Shown here: piece after piece, positions 20,570-32,563 of the stretch | How the letters are laid out: every line of letters begins with the position of its first letter | How positions within the stretch are numbered: the stretch's first letter is position 1 | Source: Lineus longissimus | Lineage: Eukaryota > Nemertea > Pilidiophora > Heteronemertea > Lineidae | Reading direction: 5' to 3' | Length of the DNA: 64,000 nt | Assembly (NCBI RefSeq): GCF_910592395.1 | Contig: NC_088326.1 | Span: 3,353,001-3,417,000, forward strand | The notes under the pieces: model-generated | Told to the model about the DNA's origin: nothing | What the model saw: the letters and a program-made list of their open reading frames with translations, nothing else | The model's database searches: none | Program-made: the position numbers and the translations under genes

Positions 20570-20765
20570 ATTTCACCATGGCAAACTGACAGCACTTCAC
20601 CATAGTGAATTGGGACGGTGAAATATTTTACCATGGTGAGCAGGGTAAATTCTACATTCACCATGGTGAGCATGGTAAACTTTGAATTCACCATGGTGAA
20701 CGCTGCATTCACCATGGTGAGCATGGTCAACTCCGATTTTACCATGGTGAATCTGAGATTTTTTT
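20570..20765. repeat. Array of TTCACCATGGTGAA palindromes (copy A)
   Basis: About ten CCATGG-centred palindromes in 200 bp, most within CACCATGGTGA, alternate with GCATGGTAAA spacers. A reverse-strand ORF of 98 codons runs through it (repeated TMVN) but is a by-product of the repeat. The array is inverted in unit B (41205-41400). Confidence 0.8.
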
Positions 20766-21470
20766 CGTAAGTGTCATCTCCATCCAAACCAATTCACCGA
20801 CTTAACGTTGCCCTCTTTTAAGGTAACAAAATAATGAAAACAGATGCAAAGACAGGAGACTAAAGACGGAATACAATGTACAGAACACAGCCTTGTTATT
20901 CATGAAACATAGACTCTTGTCGACAACAAACAGTCAACAGAATTTTGGCAGGCTTTTTCAAAATAACAATGATGTGAAGTGAAAAAATACAATAAAATAT
21001 AGCAATAAAAGTAAGTCACTCTATTGCAAATTACTTCCCACTAACAAGTTGAGGTGTGCCCACAAGTTGCTCGACAATCAAAATGGATTGATACGACGAA
21101 CACCAGAGTTCAAAGGCGAGAAAGGATTCACTTTTTGCCCACATCAACGCATCATTTATTGAAATCGCTGATGATCAAGGAGTGACACGTGGTCATCGGA
21201 GTGACTAGGGAGATGAGAGCTGGCGATTCAGTCCATGCCTGTTCGAACAGGCCACCATTCCTCTCCTGCACTGCTTTGGAGTCTTTGGTAAACTTGGATG
21301 AGATCATCAGAGGGTGGCGACTTCTTCCTAGATTTTCTGAAGACAGAAAATAGAATTCAATTCAATACAGTATTTAGGCATTTTACATGATTGTGGCAGA
21401 GCAAGGGACAAGGATGTGACGTGACAAGATCGAAGAGCAAGACCAGCGTGAATCTACACGACACACTATG

Positions 21471-21620
21471 GACTAGTGGCTCAGATTCTCAACTAGAGGT
21501 CAAGAGGTCCCTGGTTCGAATCCTACAGTCGGTGAGAGACTCAGACAGGTCTCTTAGACACTTGCCTCACTACCCAGATGTATAAATGGGTTCTGGCGCT
21601 GGGCATATGGACAAATGGGA
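21471..21620 (+). repeat. tRNA-derived SINE, present only in unit A
   Basis: Box A-like TAGTGGCTCAG (21474-21484) and perfect box B GGTTCGAATCC (21513-21523) are followed by CCCAGATGTATAAATGGGT, a string resembling the conserved central part of SINE families of aquatic animals. The corresponding stretch (about 21447-21675) is missing from unit B at the inversion edge. Confidence 0.75.
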
Positions 21621-21675
21621 CAGCATTTTTTCCTTCTTTTTTTGTTACTAACAGGATTGTGTGCAGCCCAGGCTT

Positions 21676-22780
21676 CAATCTCTTCATCTATCTTGGCCCT
21701 CGACGATGGCACCTTTGGTCCTTCCTTTTCCAGCAAGTGTCTGAAACAGTGAAAACAAAAACACAGTGGAAATCATTGACGGCGTTGTAGGTTAGACACT
21801 GCTGTTCAAATTATATGAAATATTCTCCTCACAATCCAAAGAAGAAAACTTAGGGGGCTTTTTCGTTATGCATTTCTTTGCAGTGAATTAACGAGTAAAC
21901 ATTGTCATTGTGAGAGCGAGCCCTCACCATATTCAGGCTTCGCCATCAACGGGGCCCCCTCTATCCAGCTGTGCTGGATCCACTCTCTTATTTGATGGTG
22001 ACCTACCATGTGGTCCAGCCACCAGTCAGACAAGGATCCCCTTTTGCGAGTTGTTGCTACTTCTGGCTGTACCGAGGCTACTTTTTGCTGGGTCACTGGA
22101 TGTACCAAGTCATGCCCGCTGAAACGACGAGTGATCATATCAACATTGTTGTGGTGATACTCTACACCATCCCTTCGCAATTCCCACAGCCCGTGATCAC
22201 TGTTCACTAAAAGTTTGGAGAAACAAGTCGTCACAATTCCGTTGGCGTCATATGCAATTTGAATTGCAGCAGACGTCGCGGTTTAACATAAGTTGTGTAC
22301 CGGTGCTACCGAATACGCTGCATGACACAAGGGCCTTAACATCACAGTAGAAAAGAATCATATTGAATTTGGCTAAATCACAGGGCTCAGCCAGGCCTCT
22401 GAATCTGATGATCATGATGGGGAGCGGGGGATTGGTCCAGCAGCCGCTGGCAGCGGACATTTATTGTCTTGACTCTTGCTTAGCGTTGCTACAGCTTAAA
22501 GTGCTATAGTACAGTCTAGAAGCAGTGTAATCATTGGCGAAATGGACCAAAGTTTGTGAGGGGCTGAGTTTCGTCCAAAAATAGATCTGTTTACACACTA
22601 CGGCAATGGCGTATTGCAGGTACACGTCAACAGGTCATTGATTGTCGGACGTCAGTTTGCCAAGAAAACCAAAGGAATCGAAGGATTCATTGAACTCTTA
22701 CGGTTAGATCGAGAGGGGGGTTTGGGGGTCCGACGCAGGTGCTCGCATGCATTGGTCGTATCCCCGAAACCTTTACAAGA
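21676..22780. other. Duplicated interval, no gene recognised
   Basis: ORFs of 70-110 codons occur on both strands and are nearly unchanged at 42009-43125, but none shows a known motif, and open frames on opposite strands overlap. I leave it unassigned. Confidence 0.5.
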
Positions 22781-22783
22781 ACA

Positions 22784-22990
22784 ACAAATCTGGTGGCATC
22801 GATCCAATGACGGTAAAGGAATTGACGGTGAAGTTACAACAAATCTGGTGGCATCGATCCAATGACGGTAAAGGAATTGACGGTGAAGGATCTCGTGGCA
22901 TATCGGATGCGCATCCGATGACGGTGAAGGAATTGACGGTGAAGGAATTGACGGTGAAGAAATTGACGGTGAAGGAATTGACGGTGAAGG
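22784..22990. repeat. 15-bp minisatellite, five repeats (copy A)
   Basis: The unit is GAATTGACGGTGAAG. The core at 22918-22990 has five GACGGTGAAG blocks. It is preceded by a duplicated stretch of about 55 bp (from about 22784 and 22837) containing CTGGTGGCATCGATCCAATG. Unit B has nine blocks at the same place. The reverse-strand reading is a Ser/Pro/Ile repeat with no sign of being a gene. Confidence 0.9.
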
Positions 22991-23084
22991 ATGCGCATCT
23001 GATGACGGTAATATATGCGTATATATGTGTATATATTTTAGTTTTATACTATGTAATTTCAAGCTCTAGTGAACTCACTCAGCT

Positions 23085-23230
23085 GTTTGACATGGGGGAG
23101 CATCCCCCCCAACCCTGTCCTTCCGATACGTTTTAGCCAGTGCATGGGGGGGGGGTCTCCCAAACCCGGCCCCCTGTCCTTCTGACATGTTTGGCCAGTG
23201 CATTGGGGGTTTGGGAAACATGTGTAAGGG
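23085..23230. repeat. G/C-run hairpin repeat (copy A)
   Basis: GACATGGGGGAG, then CCCCCC, then CCAGTGCATGGGGGGGG: poly-G and poly-C runs able to pair or form quadruplexes. It is one of at least ten such tracts in the window. Confidence 0.7.
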
Positions 23231-24453
23231 GGAGTCATTTTGTGTCTCTGGGTCTTGAAACTCACAAAGACAAAATCTTCGAAATCTGGATACATAATAA
23301 TTGATTTATCGCTAACGAAACCGCCTTAGCTGATTTGTGATGCGAGTTGGGTCATAGCAAGATGTATATTGTGGTCCTTTAAATCGTCTCAGAAGGACTA
23401 ATTGAGGGGGGGGGGGGTTAAAAATGCTCCAGCATGATGCATGATGCATGATTCCTGATCAGAAATCCCCCTAACAGCAACTTAGATGTGATATTCCTGA
23501 TATTTGTGCTTTCAACCAACACCAACAGATGGCAACAGAAGACATTGGAAGGGTCTAACGTTATTTAGCAGAAATCCCCCTACAAGAAGCCTAACAGCAA
23601 CTCCGGGAACCAGAGTTAGGCCTGGAAGAATTTCCTAGCCCAGCGTAAAGAGTCGCAGAACCCTTAGAGCAGCCACCCAATGAAGAGAACTGTTTAGGGA
23701 AAATATGTCCCAAATCCCAACAAGTAGTGAGACACCACTTCGGGGAACAAGTGCGATGGTCCAAGATAAACGAGGTCCAGGTTGAAGTAGGAAGTTGGGG
23801 TCAGCATTTATTTCAGAAAGGTTTTAAATTTCCCATGGTTTACATTTTGGACATTTTAATATTTTCTGGTAATGATACCTCTTCTATGGTATGATGTTTA
23901 GGAGTATATCAGAAACGAGGTCATTGTAGTTATATCAAAGAAATTTCTCATGTATCTCGATTTGAAAAGTGACATTGTCTTCATGAATTAAATGATTCTT
24001 TTGATGTGATATTCCTGATATTTGTGCTTTCAACCAACACAGGAGACATTGGAAGGGTCCAACATTGTGAAAAAATGATTTCCGTACACCAATTTTATTT
24101 CTTCGTGAGGAGGGAAATTGCATGTTTTGTTAATAAAATAATCGTCTGCTTCCAAAGACTAACCACCCGGCAAGTGTGGAAATGAACAAGTGTTTTTGTT
24201 GTTTAACCAGTGGATTGGGGGAGTCCCTCAACCCCCCCCCCCCTTTTTTGCCCCAATGTATCCTTGAAAATACCAGCTGCCGATTCGAACAACCATCCTC
24301 GGTAGTACTCGAACGCCCGGAATCAGTATGTGCTGCAGTTTGAAAAGTTTGGGTGCATGAAGGGTATATAATAATGATAATGATAAAAATTTCGACATCT
24401 GTACATGGATGATTAGACAACAAGAAAAGGAAGAAGAAAAAAAGAGAACACTG

Positions 24454-24532
24454 TGGCAGATTCACCGGGAGTCGAACCCGTGACCTACCGGTTCACAGTC
24501 AAACACTCCAAGCGCTGTACCGTCAAGGCTTT
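24454..24532 (-). repeat. tRNA-like SINE head, minus strand (copy A)
   Basis: On the minus strand, a box A-like TTGACGGTACAGCGC is followed by GTCACGGGTTCGACTCCCGG (box B GGTTCGACTCC with a CCGGG/CCCGG stem). It is followed by an A/T-rich tail. The copy at 45041-45107 has lost 14 bp covering box A. Confidence 0.6.
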
Positions 24533-25128
24533 CATGCTGAATGGTGATTTTATTTGCATTTTATATGCGGTATGCAAACGAGCGCGCCGCAATTGTGACA
24601 AGGTCGCGCAGGTAGCAAAGTGATTTGCCAAAATAGTTCCAAGTAATCGTTTATTTCGATAGTTACACAGATTTTTCTCAACATATCGTATTTATAAACC
24701 TCAGTGATATAAAAGATTATCTTTGCAGTTGCTTCAACCTTTGAATGGCCTTTCTTAAAAAGCATTTAAAAATCTACTTCACCAGGGTCAGAGTCAGTCA
24801 ATCAATCAATTGTTTTGGAAGACTCCGGCAGGGTCAAAAGAAATAGTTGTTGGCGCCGATGATGTCAGCAATATGGTGGATTTCCACCCCACCCGTGAGA
24901 TTTGCTCTCGTCACGTCATTGAGCACATTGAGGTTGCACTGAGGTGCCATTACCACCTTCAGATAGCCAAATGCATCTAGTTTCTTTATTTGATGTGAAA
25001 ACATGGGGTCATCTCGACTATTTTTTCGCTATATATATGGCATCTAGGCACCAGTGGTTTTCAATTTATTTATTTATTTATTAAACCTCCATATACATGA
25101 AGAACACATAGTACATAAAATTACGGTA

Positions 25129-26523
25129 ATGAATAGGATGCCTTCGGTATCAGTACCATTGATATTATTAAAGGTAGCTGTCGGCTGCCCAGTCACCTCC
25201 TATTCCACACAGGTAGTTTCCATCAACAAATTGCACAAAAAAAAGAAAAAAAATCAAAATCTGACTGAATTATCACGCTTTTCCATGTCACCCCAAATGG
25301 AATGGTGACTGTCATGACTCTGTCTTGCATCTGCGGTTATCATAGTCAAACCACAGCCGCAATCAGCCCTTCACTAGTTTTGCCATGTGCATACTGACTT
25401 GCTTGAACATTCTGATTTCTCCCACGGCCCGCCCTCGAAGAAATCAGTCATTGTATTCAGCAAAAAGCTTCTTCGAGTCAGGCCACCGATCGAGTACAAA
25501 GTTGGAAGAGGGATACTATTCTATAATGTTAAACTCGGGTACTTGGTTGTCCGAAAAATCGAGCACCCTGTCCCTTATATCCGTACAATAGTTTATCACT
25601 ATATTTCAATTTGCAAAGCCTACATAGTCCTTTTTAACTCATCCTATTACATGTACTTAAGAGCGGGCGTACAACATAACTTCGTTTTAGGATGGTATGA
25701 GGGACTTCTGATTATTAAAGAAACTGGACCTAGATACACCCAATACCATCTCCAAGACTTAGTCAGAGGACGGATATGTGGAGAGATGAAATTGCCTAAA
25801 AGTCATAAAATACATTTATGTGAGAATTTTGATTTGAGCAACTTTACAGAAATCAATGAGGCGAACACAAAACTTTATCACTATTGCGAGTTTGAGGAAA
25901 ATATTGTTTTGCTTACGTATAGAATCCGCCGATCTAATGCACCTATTATCAGCGAGGCTAAGAGAGTTATTTTATATTTAGAGCCAATAGATGCAGAGGT
26001 TTTGACTACAAGGAACAATGTGCACCAGAGGAATCATCGAATTATATACTACTACGATGCACCTATAATTCATAAGGACCATGTTATTGTTACCTTTACC
26101 ATCGAAAAAATCGGCATCAACTTTGGCGCTAAAGACACCAAGTTCGTTGTTTTTCACAGAAGGCCACCAAACAATTTCAACGTCTATGATACAAAATGCA
26201 CCTTGAAACAAACGCCCTCGCAACTTTATAACCCATTAGCTGGGTTGTTTATTTATTTTTGCACCGATTGGCCAAATTACAACAAAATATCATTCGCATT
26301 GGAAATAAGTTGTCCTGAAAGACTAGGCCCTGTTCTTAATGACCCCTTACTAGAAGGATCAACTACACCACTACGAAGGACGCAAATTGCGTCACAAATA
26401 TTTAGTACGGCGAAATATGGTGTCCCCAGATGGTTAAGCAAACGCGGCGATCTATTACTTTTCCCGCGAGAGACAGGAGATAATATGCGGATGAACAACT
26501 TGGTCTTTTTCAAAAAATCGTAA
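25129..26523 (+). CDS. Unknown protein Y, copy A (putative two exons)
   Basis: The long open frame 25378-26523 (381 codons) has no in-frame ATG near its 5' end; an in-frame TAG at 25375 coincides with a possible acceptor (CCCTTCACTAG). A candidate first exon (25129-25212, 28 codons, phase 0) starts MNRMPSVSVPLILLKVAVGC, which resembles a signal peptide, and ends at CACACAG/GTAGTT. The splice is my inference. The family is not recognised. Strand-like runs (AYIVLFN, EGLLIIKE, NIVLLTYR, HVIVTFTI, KFVVFHR) alternate with polar loops, as in X. Ordered motifs shared with X include EGLL/DGLI, GR-x9-PK, VFxR and PSQLYN/PRSLYN. The copy in unit B is 46656-47795. Confidence 0.55.
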
Positions 26524-26607
26524 TTTAAAGGGTTAGTACACCGTTCGTAATTACTGTTGGTGTGCTGTTATACACGATGCCGTAGTGCAGTATCATGCCT
26601 ATGAATT

Positions 26608-26767
26608 GGCTACAATTACTAGCCGAGTTTGGAAAAAAAGGGTTCCACCGGTAGCGTAATGTACACACTGTATAATACAGTGCTCTGGCATGGCCTACAC
26701 TGTGTACAACACTGTATACATCGACTGCGGGTGTCGCCTTGAGTGAGAAATTGACACTATACAGATG
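26608..26767. repeat. Unit-start segment upstream of X, copy B (shortened)
   Basis: It matches 902-1050 and 48903-49058. Relative to unit C, about 1.0 kb between Y and this segment is missing. The join to the Y 3' flank falls in GAATTGGCT at about 26607. Confidence 0.7.
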
Positions 26768-26769
26768 TA

Positions 26770-28752
26770 CAGTAGAACCTCTCTTAGCGGACACCTCTCT
26801 AATATGTAAAGAGCAAGCTCTAGTGAACTCACACAACTGTTTGACATGGGGGAGCCCCCCAAACCCCCGTCCTTCTGACATATTTAGCCAGTACATTGGG
26901 GGATGAGTCCCCCAAACCCCCTCCCCCGTTCTCTGAAAGTGACAGGTTTTAGTCAGTACATTGGGGGAGCCCCCCCCCCCCCAATGCCCCCCCCCCCCAT
27001 TGGACTCTAAAAATAGAATTCCTTGGAGACGCTGAACAATAAGGCCCCATAAAGAAATAGTCCCCGCCCGGTAGCTGTCTCATATCTGCGGACAGAAGCA
27101 GCTCTTTGTGGTGAAATAATAATTATATTTTCCACCTGCTAGCCTAGATATTTGTGTATGTTTCTTCACCAGTTAGTTAATAACGAATTTTTGTAGCTGA
27201 TATATTCTTAATTGTTTTAACGCGTTCTTTTTATTCGTTTGGCGCCAAAATCAAGAATAGCAAATTTACGATCTTGACACTAGAGGCGCTGATGTCGTTC
27301 CGGAACGGTAGATGCTAAATCGGATAGCCAGCCGTTACGGGAACTCCTGCACTCTGACCACGTGAACTACATCATTACTTCACAGTTCCGGCACTGGGTC
27401 GAGTTTGGCAGTTCAAATCACGTGACTGGATCTGGCTTTAGTAGTGTTAAAACTGACTTTTTTGAAGTAAAGTACGTAAATCGAGAAGAAGAGAACGTTT
27501 GCTTTGTCTGTAAATGAAATGTCACAACTGTCTCCGCCGACGTTGTCCTGTATGATAGCAGACGAGTTTTAAATACATGATGTCCCACACCCGCACTTCA
27601 GTGGCGCCGGTGTGAATAAATCTACTTGTGTGAATGGTCAATGGCTCATGACGTCATGAAATAATTGCGTCACGAGGAAGGAAACAATGGTCTCGTTAGG
27701 GAGTTTTTCCCAAATGTACGCGATGATGACGTGCCCCATTAACAGGACGTAACATCTATTTTAAAATGCGTTTCCAAAGTGAATGCATGAGGACAACCCA
27801 TTTGTGTCGTATAACACTGGAAACGCTAGATTCCCCTGATTCTGCAGGATATTAAATCGGGCATTTTATTTCTTTGAATAAATCATGAGCGTCGCATTTG
27901 CTCCTAGCTCTGTTCACCATCCCAAATGGCAATATTGCCAATTGGGCCAGACAATCACGAAAAACCCCAAATATTATACATTTCTTCCTGAATAATTCTT
28001 ACAGAGACCATTCTCCCATGAAAGACAATTGCTTACGCTATACAGAAATCAAAAAAAAATCGAGGGTCAACCATTGAACTTTTGAGATATGTTGAATTTT
28101 ACACAAATCAGCGAAAAACGCACCAACTGGCACTGGACGGCATTTCAACACGGGGCTGACGCACATCCCAAGTTCAGTGTACACATACGTCGGCAACGAC
28201 AGTATAAATGCGTAGTTTCTTGTTAGTCGCCTATTGAGTAGCGCTCTAGGTTTCAGAAACTCCAAAAAAACATGTCTTTGCCAAAACAACTGCTGAATCA
28301 ACGCTGACATACTGTAAGGACCGAGAAATCAGTGATTTTAGGAATGGCCGCGCATGAATAACAAAAAAAACCTCCCTAATGAGACCAATGGGAATCACGT
28401 CCGACGTGGTAACTGTGGGTGCGGTGCGACGTGAATGCAGGATCGGCCAACGCGCGGCCCGTATGGAATGCGACAAACTGTACCGGAACCAGAATTGTCA
28501 TGGGTCTGCACAAATTTTTTCAGATTCGATGGACATGATGGATACATGAATTTTGTTTACACTTTATACATACGTAACCATTACACTCACTACGTTGTGT
28601 GAGTTATTAAGGACAACCTCTCTATTAAGGACACTGGTTTTGGTCCCAAACTGGTTGTTTCCATTCAATTTGAACTCTCTAATCAGGACAACTCTCTATT
28701 AAGGACAGCACTTGTCAGTCCCAAGGGTGTCCTTAATAGAGAGGTTCTACTG
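26770..28752. mobile_element. pogo-like insertion with TA target duplication (unit B)
   Basis: It starts CAGTAGAACCTCTCTTAGCG and ends AGAGAGGTTCTACTG, inverted ends flanked by TA (26768-26769, 28753-28754). Unit A at 1051-1052 has the empty TA site with matching flanks on both sides. CAGT ends plus TA duplication fit pogo/Tigger-type Tc1-mariner elements. The interior (1983 bp) has no transposase. It holds the G/C hairpin repeat, a segment also found at 289-435, and AT-rich unknown DNA, so it is a composite non-autonomous element. Confidence 0.8.
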
Positions 28753-28800
28753 TATATATAATTCATCTCTAATCGCTTTTATGGACGTATCGCGAACTCG

Positions 28801-29807
28801 TGTGGCGCCCTGAGCCGGCATCCAAGCGTTGCTTTGTGCCAACTTCGCTGAGGAAAAGGGACGACTGGAAATTTGACGCGAACTCCGTGTCCCTTATAAT
28901 TATTTTGGCAGGTGTGACTCAACCAGAGGATACCTTGATCGTTTACGCTTTCCGAAACAAAACATTGCGAGCAGCCTACAACTCTACCGTCAACCGATAT
29001 ACAACGTGCCCAACGGGTTCGTCATACTACATGGCACGTCACGAACGGCTAATGAATCTATACAACATGCATTTCACCTTTGGCTGCGCAGACGGCCTCA
29101 TCAGATTGTTCAACATCTTTTTAGGACGGGTCACTTTTGATTTGACCATCCCGAAAAACAACAGATGTCGAAGACATAACTTGACTCGAATAGAGACACA
29201 GTTTTATGTGGAGAAAATTCTAGTAACGTGTCATCATAAGCGAGGAAAGGGACATTTTGATACTGTATATGACGTCGTCGAAGTAAACAAAACGATCAAA
29301 TTACTTGGAGGAATGGAAGTGCCTCTAAGAAACGATGTGGCTTACTCTGATTTGGAATTAACGATAGTTGGCGATGCCGTAGCCATTGTTGCCGGGGTAG
29401 GGATGTTTGGAATTTGCTTTTTCCAAAGGTTGAATAACTACAAAGAGATACGGAAATATGTTGACCCTTTTTCAATAGTTCCGCGATCTCTCTACAATGG
29501 TTTCAAACAAAAGTGGGGCCTAGATCTCAGTTTATTTGTCATTTTCTTCTTCAGAAGGATTCGAAATGATGCAGCGCTGTTCGGTACCAGAATAACTCCT
29601 GTAGTTCAGAACAGCCTCGTACCGAGAAAAAAGATGTCCGTTTTTCGTGAAATAAAAATGAAACTATTGTACGTGTATACAAAACAAACTCGAGCCGATG
29701 TGTTATTTTTCGTCCGGGGATGTCGATTGATGTTGGTGAAACCTACTAGAGGGCGTAATGAAGACACGGACGAGGTTTTATCAGTTTTATCATATTTACC
29801 TTTTTGA
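28801..29807 (+). CDS. Unknown protein X, copy B, no ATG
   Basis: The frame is open from codons just after a TAA at about 28780 to the same stop as copy A, 335 codons from GTG 28800. The 104 bp that hold the ATG and hydrophobic N-terminus in copy A are absent: GGACG joins directly to TATCGCGAACTCG. By eye the shared part differs from copy A at about 12 residues and at no silent site. Either translation depends on an upstream exon or another start, or this copy is a recently disabled gene. Confidence 0.5.
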
Positions 29808-30569
29808 GAATTGTGAGTTGCATTCCCGCGGGCAGTCCGTCAACCCCTGCACATGATGGGGGGACGTTTGAGTTCCGCCCGTCATGTGACTGATTTCGGA
29901 GCCTCATTAGCCTACCCAAGCAACTACATGCACATATAGATAGGACCCGGATTCGATTCCGGGTAGAAACTAAACCGGCGTGGCATTCTATATAGGAACT
30001 AAAATTCATGGCACTTCTTCACAGCACATCGTATGAATACATGCATATTCGCGGGTATGTTGGCTGAAAACCAACCGACCAGAAGATCGCCCTCTTGAGC
30101 CCCAAAAAGATGCGGTCATAACATTTAAGAACTGACTGTAATGATAAAACTATCTGTGTGAGGTAGATCTCTCACCCCATCATGGTCGCGTCGAGAGTAC
30201 GGAACGCCGGGCCCGTCTCTTCAAAGGCGACCAATGAAGGGGAGAGGCTTATGTAACCGTTAAGGGTACATCCTCCTGAGGGTATCATCCATCGGATAAT
30301 CCTGACGTCTTGAACGTCCGGAGGAGAATCCAACAAAAAAATTATAAGGCAAGCTTATATGTTTTTGCTACTATAATTTATTATGCTATACTTTAATATC
30401 TCGAGCGCTCAACTTGTATCTCCAGCACTCGACTTATCTCGAGCGCTCGCTCGACGTGCGTCGGAGTATGAACTCGCCTTTAGCGAACAATTGTACTTCA
30501 CAAACATAGTTTCTAAGAGGCGGAGCTACAGAGGTTTAGGGGCATGCCGAAGTAACCAAACATGTTTTT

Positions 30570-31789
30570 ATGGTTCCTGGTTCTTTCAGAACAGGAACCA
30601 TATTGTGTTTGGTCATGGTGTCTGTCTGTGTGTGTGTGTGTCTGTGTGTCTGTGTGTCTGTGTGTCTGTGTGTCTGTGTGTCTGTGTGTGTGTGTGTCTG
30701 TCCAGTCTTATGACTGTCACAGCTCAGTTAAAATGAGGGTTAGAGGTCTAGAAACAGTTCCTACCCCTAGGTTTGTGGACACTAGCAATCTAATGAGCCC
30801 ATCATTGTCAACTTACGACACGGGGATCATGGTGAAATTGACATTTTGAGATGTGAGATTTTGTCTGTCACACTTTTCAGATGCGAATATCTCTGTCCCT
30901 ATTCAAGTTAGAAGTTTGGAAACAAGGTCTACCCTAGGTTATTGATGTGCCTGATTTCAATGAGTGCATCAAATTCAATCTCAGTTATCAGGGTCATGGT
31001 GATATTGATATATCGAATTTGATATTTTGAGATATCTTGACATCTGAGTAAGTTAGCAATGTGCAACCAAGTCTAGGTAATGTGTAGTTACCAAAGAGTT
31101 AAATGACATGAAAATGTACAGTGTCAGGCATTTGGATCATTAAGATATCATGAGATTTTCATATATCAATTTTGATAATTTGAACTATCTCGGTCTGTGG
31201 GAGGAGTAGAGTCATGGAACCTTCACCTATGCCCAGGTTATTGAGGTTGCCCATTCAGGTTATGCAATGACCTTGAAGGTCAGAGGTCAAGGTCAAGGTC
31301 AAATCACCTGCCAATGAAACCACTGATATTTCAACTGTTTAGTCTATGACACGGGAACAACATGCCAATCTATATCTTCTGTGATGCTTTGAAGGTCAAA
31401 CGTCAAGGGCAAGGTTGAAAGTTATGAAGCAGGCATCCTCTCCTATCTCGGTCTGTCGAAGGGGTTGAGTTGTGGAGCCTTAACCTTAACCAACTTTGGG
31501 TGGACCACCTGGAGGCCACTGCTGGACCACGTCATTAGAGGAATAACGTTGAAAACAATTTGGAAACGTCTTTTCTGCCGTCATGTGGTGCCACCTGTTA
31601 CCCTGATATGGTCTATTCGAATCAAAACTGATGTCGATAAAACGGTTCCGCATCGTGCCACACCGTTTTCAGTGTGAACACTTAATACGAATTAAGGTTT
31701 AAATTCAATTCGAATTAAAACTAGTGTCAACAGAACTTTATTTCAACATTCGGCACATCGGGAACCATCAGACATTTACAATGTCATCT
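30570..31789. mobile_element. 1.2-kb unit-B-specific insertion with GT microsatellite
   Basis: Units A and C read straight across (CATG then a T-run then CCATGATTTCGG). In B, TGTTTTT flanks both sides, a possible target duplication. The insert begins with a perfect hairpin (ATGGTTCCTGGTTCT and its complement), carries (TCTGTG)n/(TG)n at about 30620-30702, then repeated AGGTCA-containing blocks (CTTGAAGGTCAGAGGTCAAG). There is no transposase. Its class is unclear. Confidence 0.65.
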
Positions 31790-32274
31790 TGTTTTTCCAT
31801 GATTTCGGCCAAAAAAATTCAAAGAGGGTCCTTTTGCCCCCCTCCAAAAAGTTGGGGAAGGGCCTGTATTATCAATGTTCGTATACATTTCCTAAGGTAA
31901 TCGTTCTCAACACAATGGAAGTCTGTAACCTACATAAGTGACGGTCAGATGACATACATTTTTCACGCTATATTTCTTTTAAAGCATGCAATCCCCAGGT
32001 GCCGCCATTAGCAACAATGGGACACGCATCCATGCACAGCTACAAGACTGTCTGATATGTGCGTATAAAAGCCATCATACTGCAGCGCGCCAATGTGCCG
32101 TGCCACATATTCTATTGATGCATTCCATTTATTGATTCTAATTTATGGACCTTCTTTTAAATGAAACTACTTTTGAAATGAATGTGGTGGCCTCCTGAAG
32201 CAAAATATTTCGAAATTATTATGACGTCATTTCTGTAAAACACTGATGAATTCTCTGTCTCCTCTTCGTTCCAG

Positions 32275-32349
32275 TATTCTGTCATTGTTGGAATCATCCT
32301 TTTGGTTGAAATCGTTGCCGTTATCCTTGCTGCTGTCTACTACGATCAG
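32275..32349 (+). CDS. Tetraspanin exon, TM3 (copy B)
   Basis: The same splice signals and the same 25 residues as 3605-3679 (offset 28670). Between this exon and the end of unit A there is no TM1/TM2 exon, so copy B cannot make a whole tetraspanin from its own unit. Confidence 0.85.
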
Positions 32350-32563
32350 GTAAGAACAAATATAAAGGAAAATATCGAAAAACTAACGAAAACTATCGTG
32401 AAATATCGAAAATCTAAAAAAATTAGAAATGAAAAAAATGAGACTCGAAACTTGTACTACAAATTGAGTTACTTTTACAACAATGTTTAGCTGATGTTTC
32501 TCAAAGCAAAGACATTGATGCATTTAAGCAGTAACATGACATTCTGTGCAATCATGTCTTCAG

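Noticed and set aside
20491-20787. 98-codon ORF through the CCATGG array
   Set aside because: It is a by-product of the palindromic repeat; present in both units but explained by the array.
21905-22571. ORFs on both strands conserved in both units, one with SDHG reminiscent of sulfatase
   Set aside because: The neighbouring residues do not fit the sulfatase pattern and the strand is opposite to the sulfatase exon; sequence conservation is simply that of recent duplication.
22918-22990. Possible CRISPR-like regular repeat
   Set aside because: Contiguous 15-bp units without spacers in eukaryotic DNA; a plain minisatellite.
22652-23062. Reverse-strand Ser/Pro/Ile-rich repeat protein (and 42964-43458)
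   Set aside because: It is the translation of the 15-bp minisatellite, and length follows repeat number. All frames are open because the unit is a multiple of three.
28038-28476. Overlapping minus-strand ORFs of 76-90 codons inside the pogo-like element (also 50330-50768)
   Set aside because: Overlapping frames, no transposase or other motif, and unstable ends between B and C.
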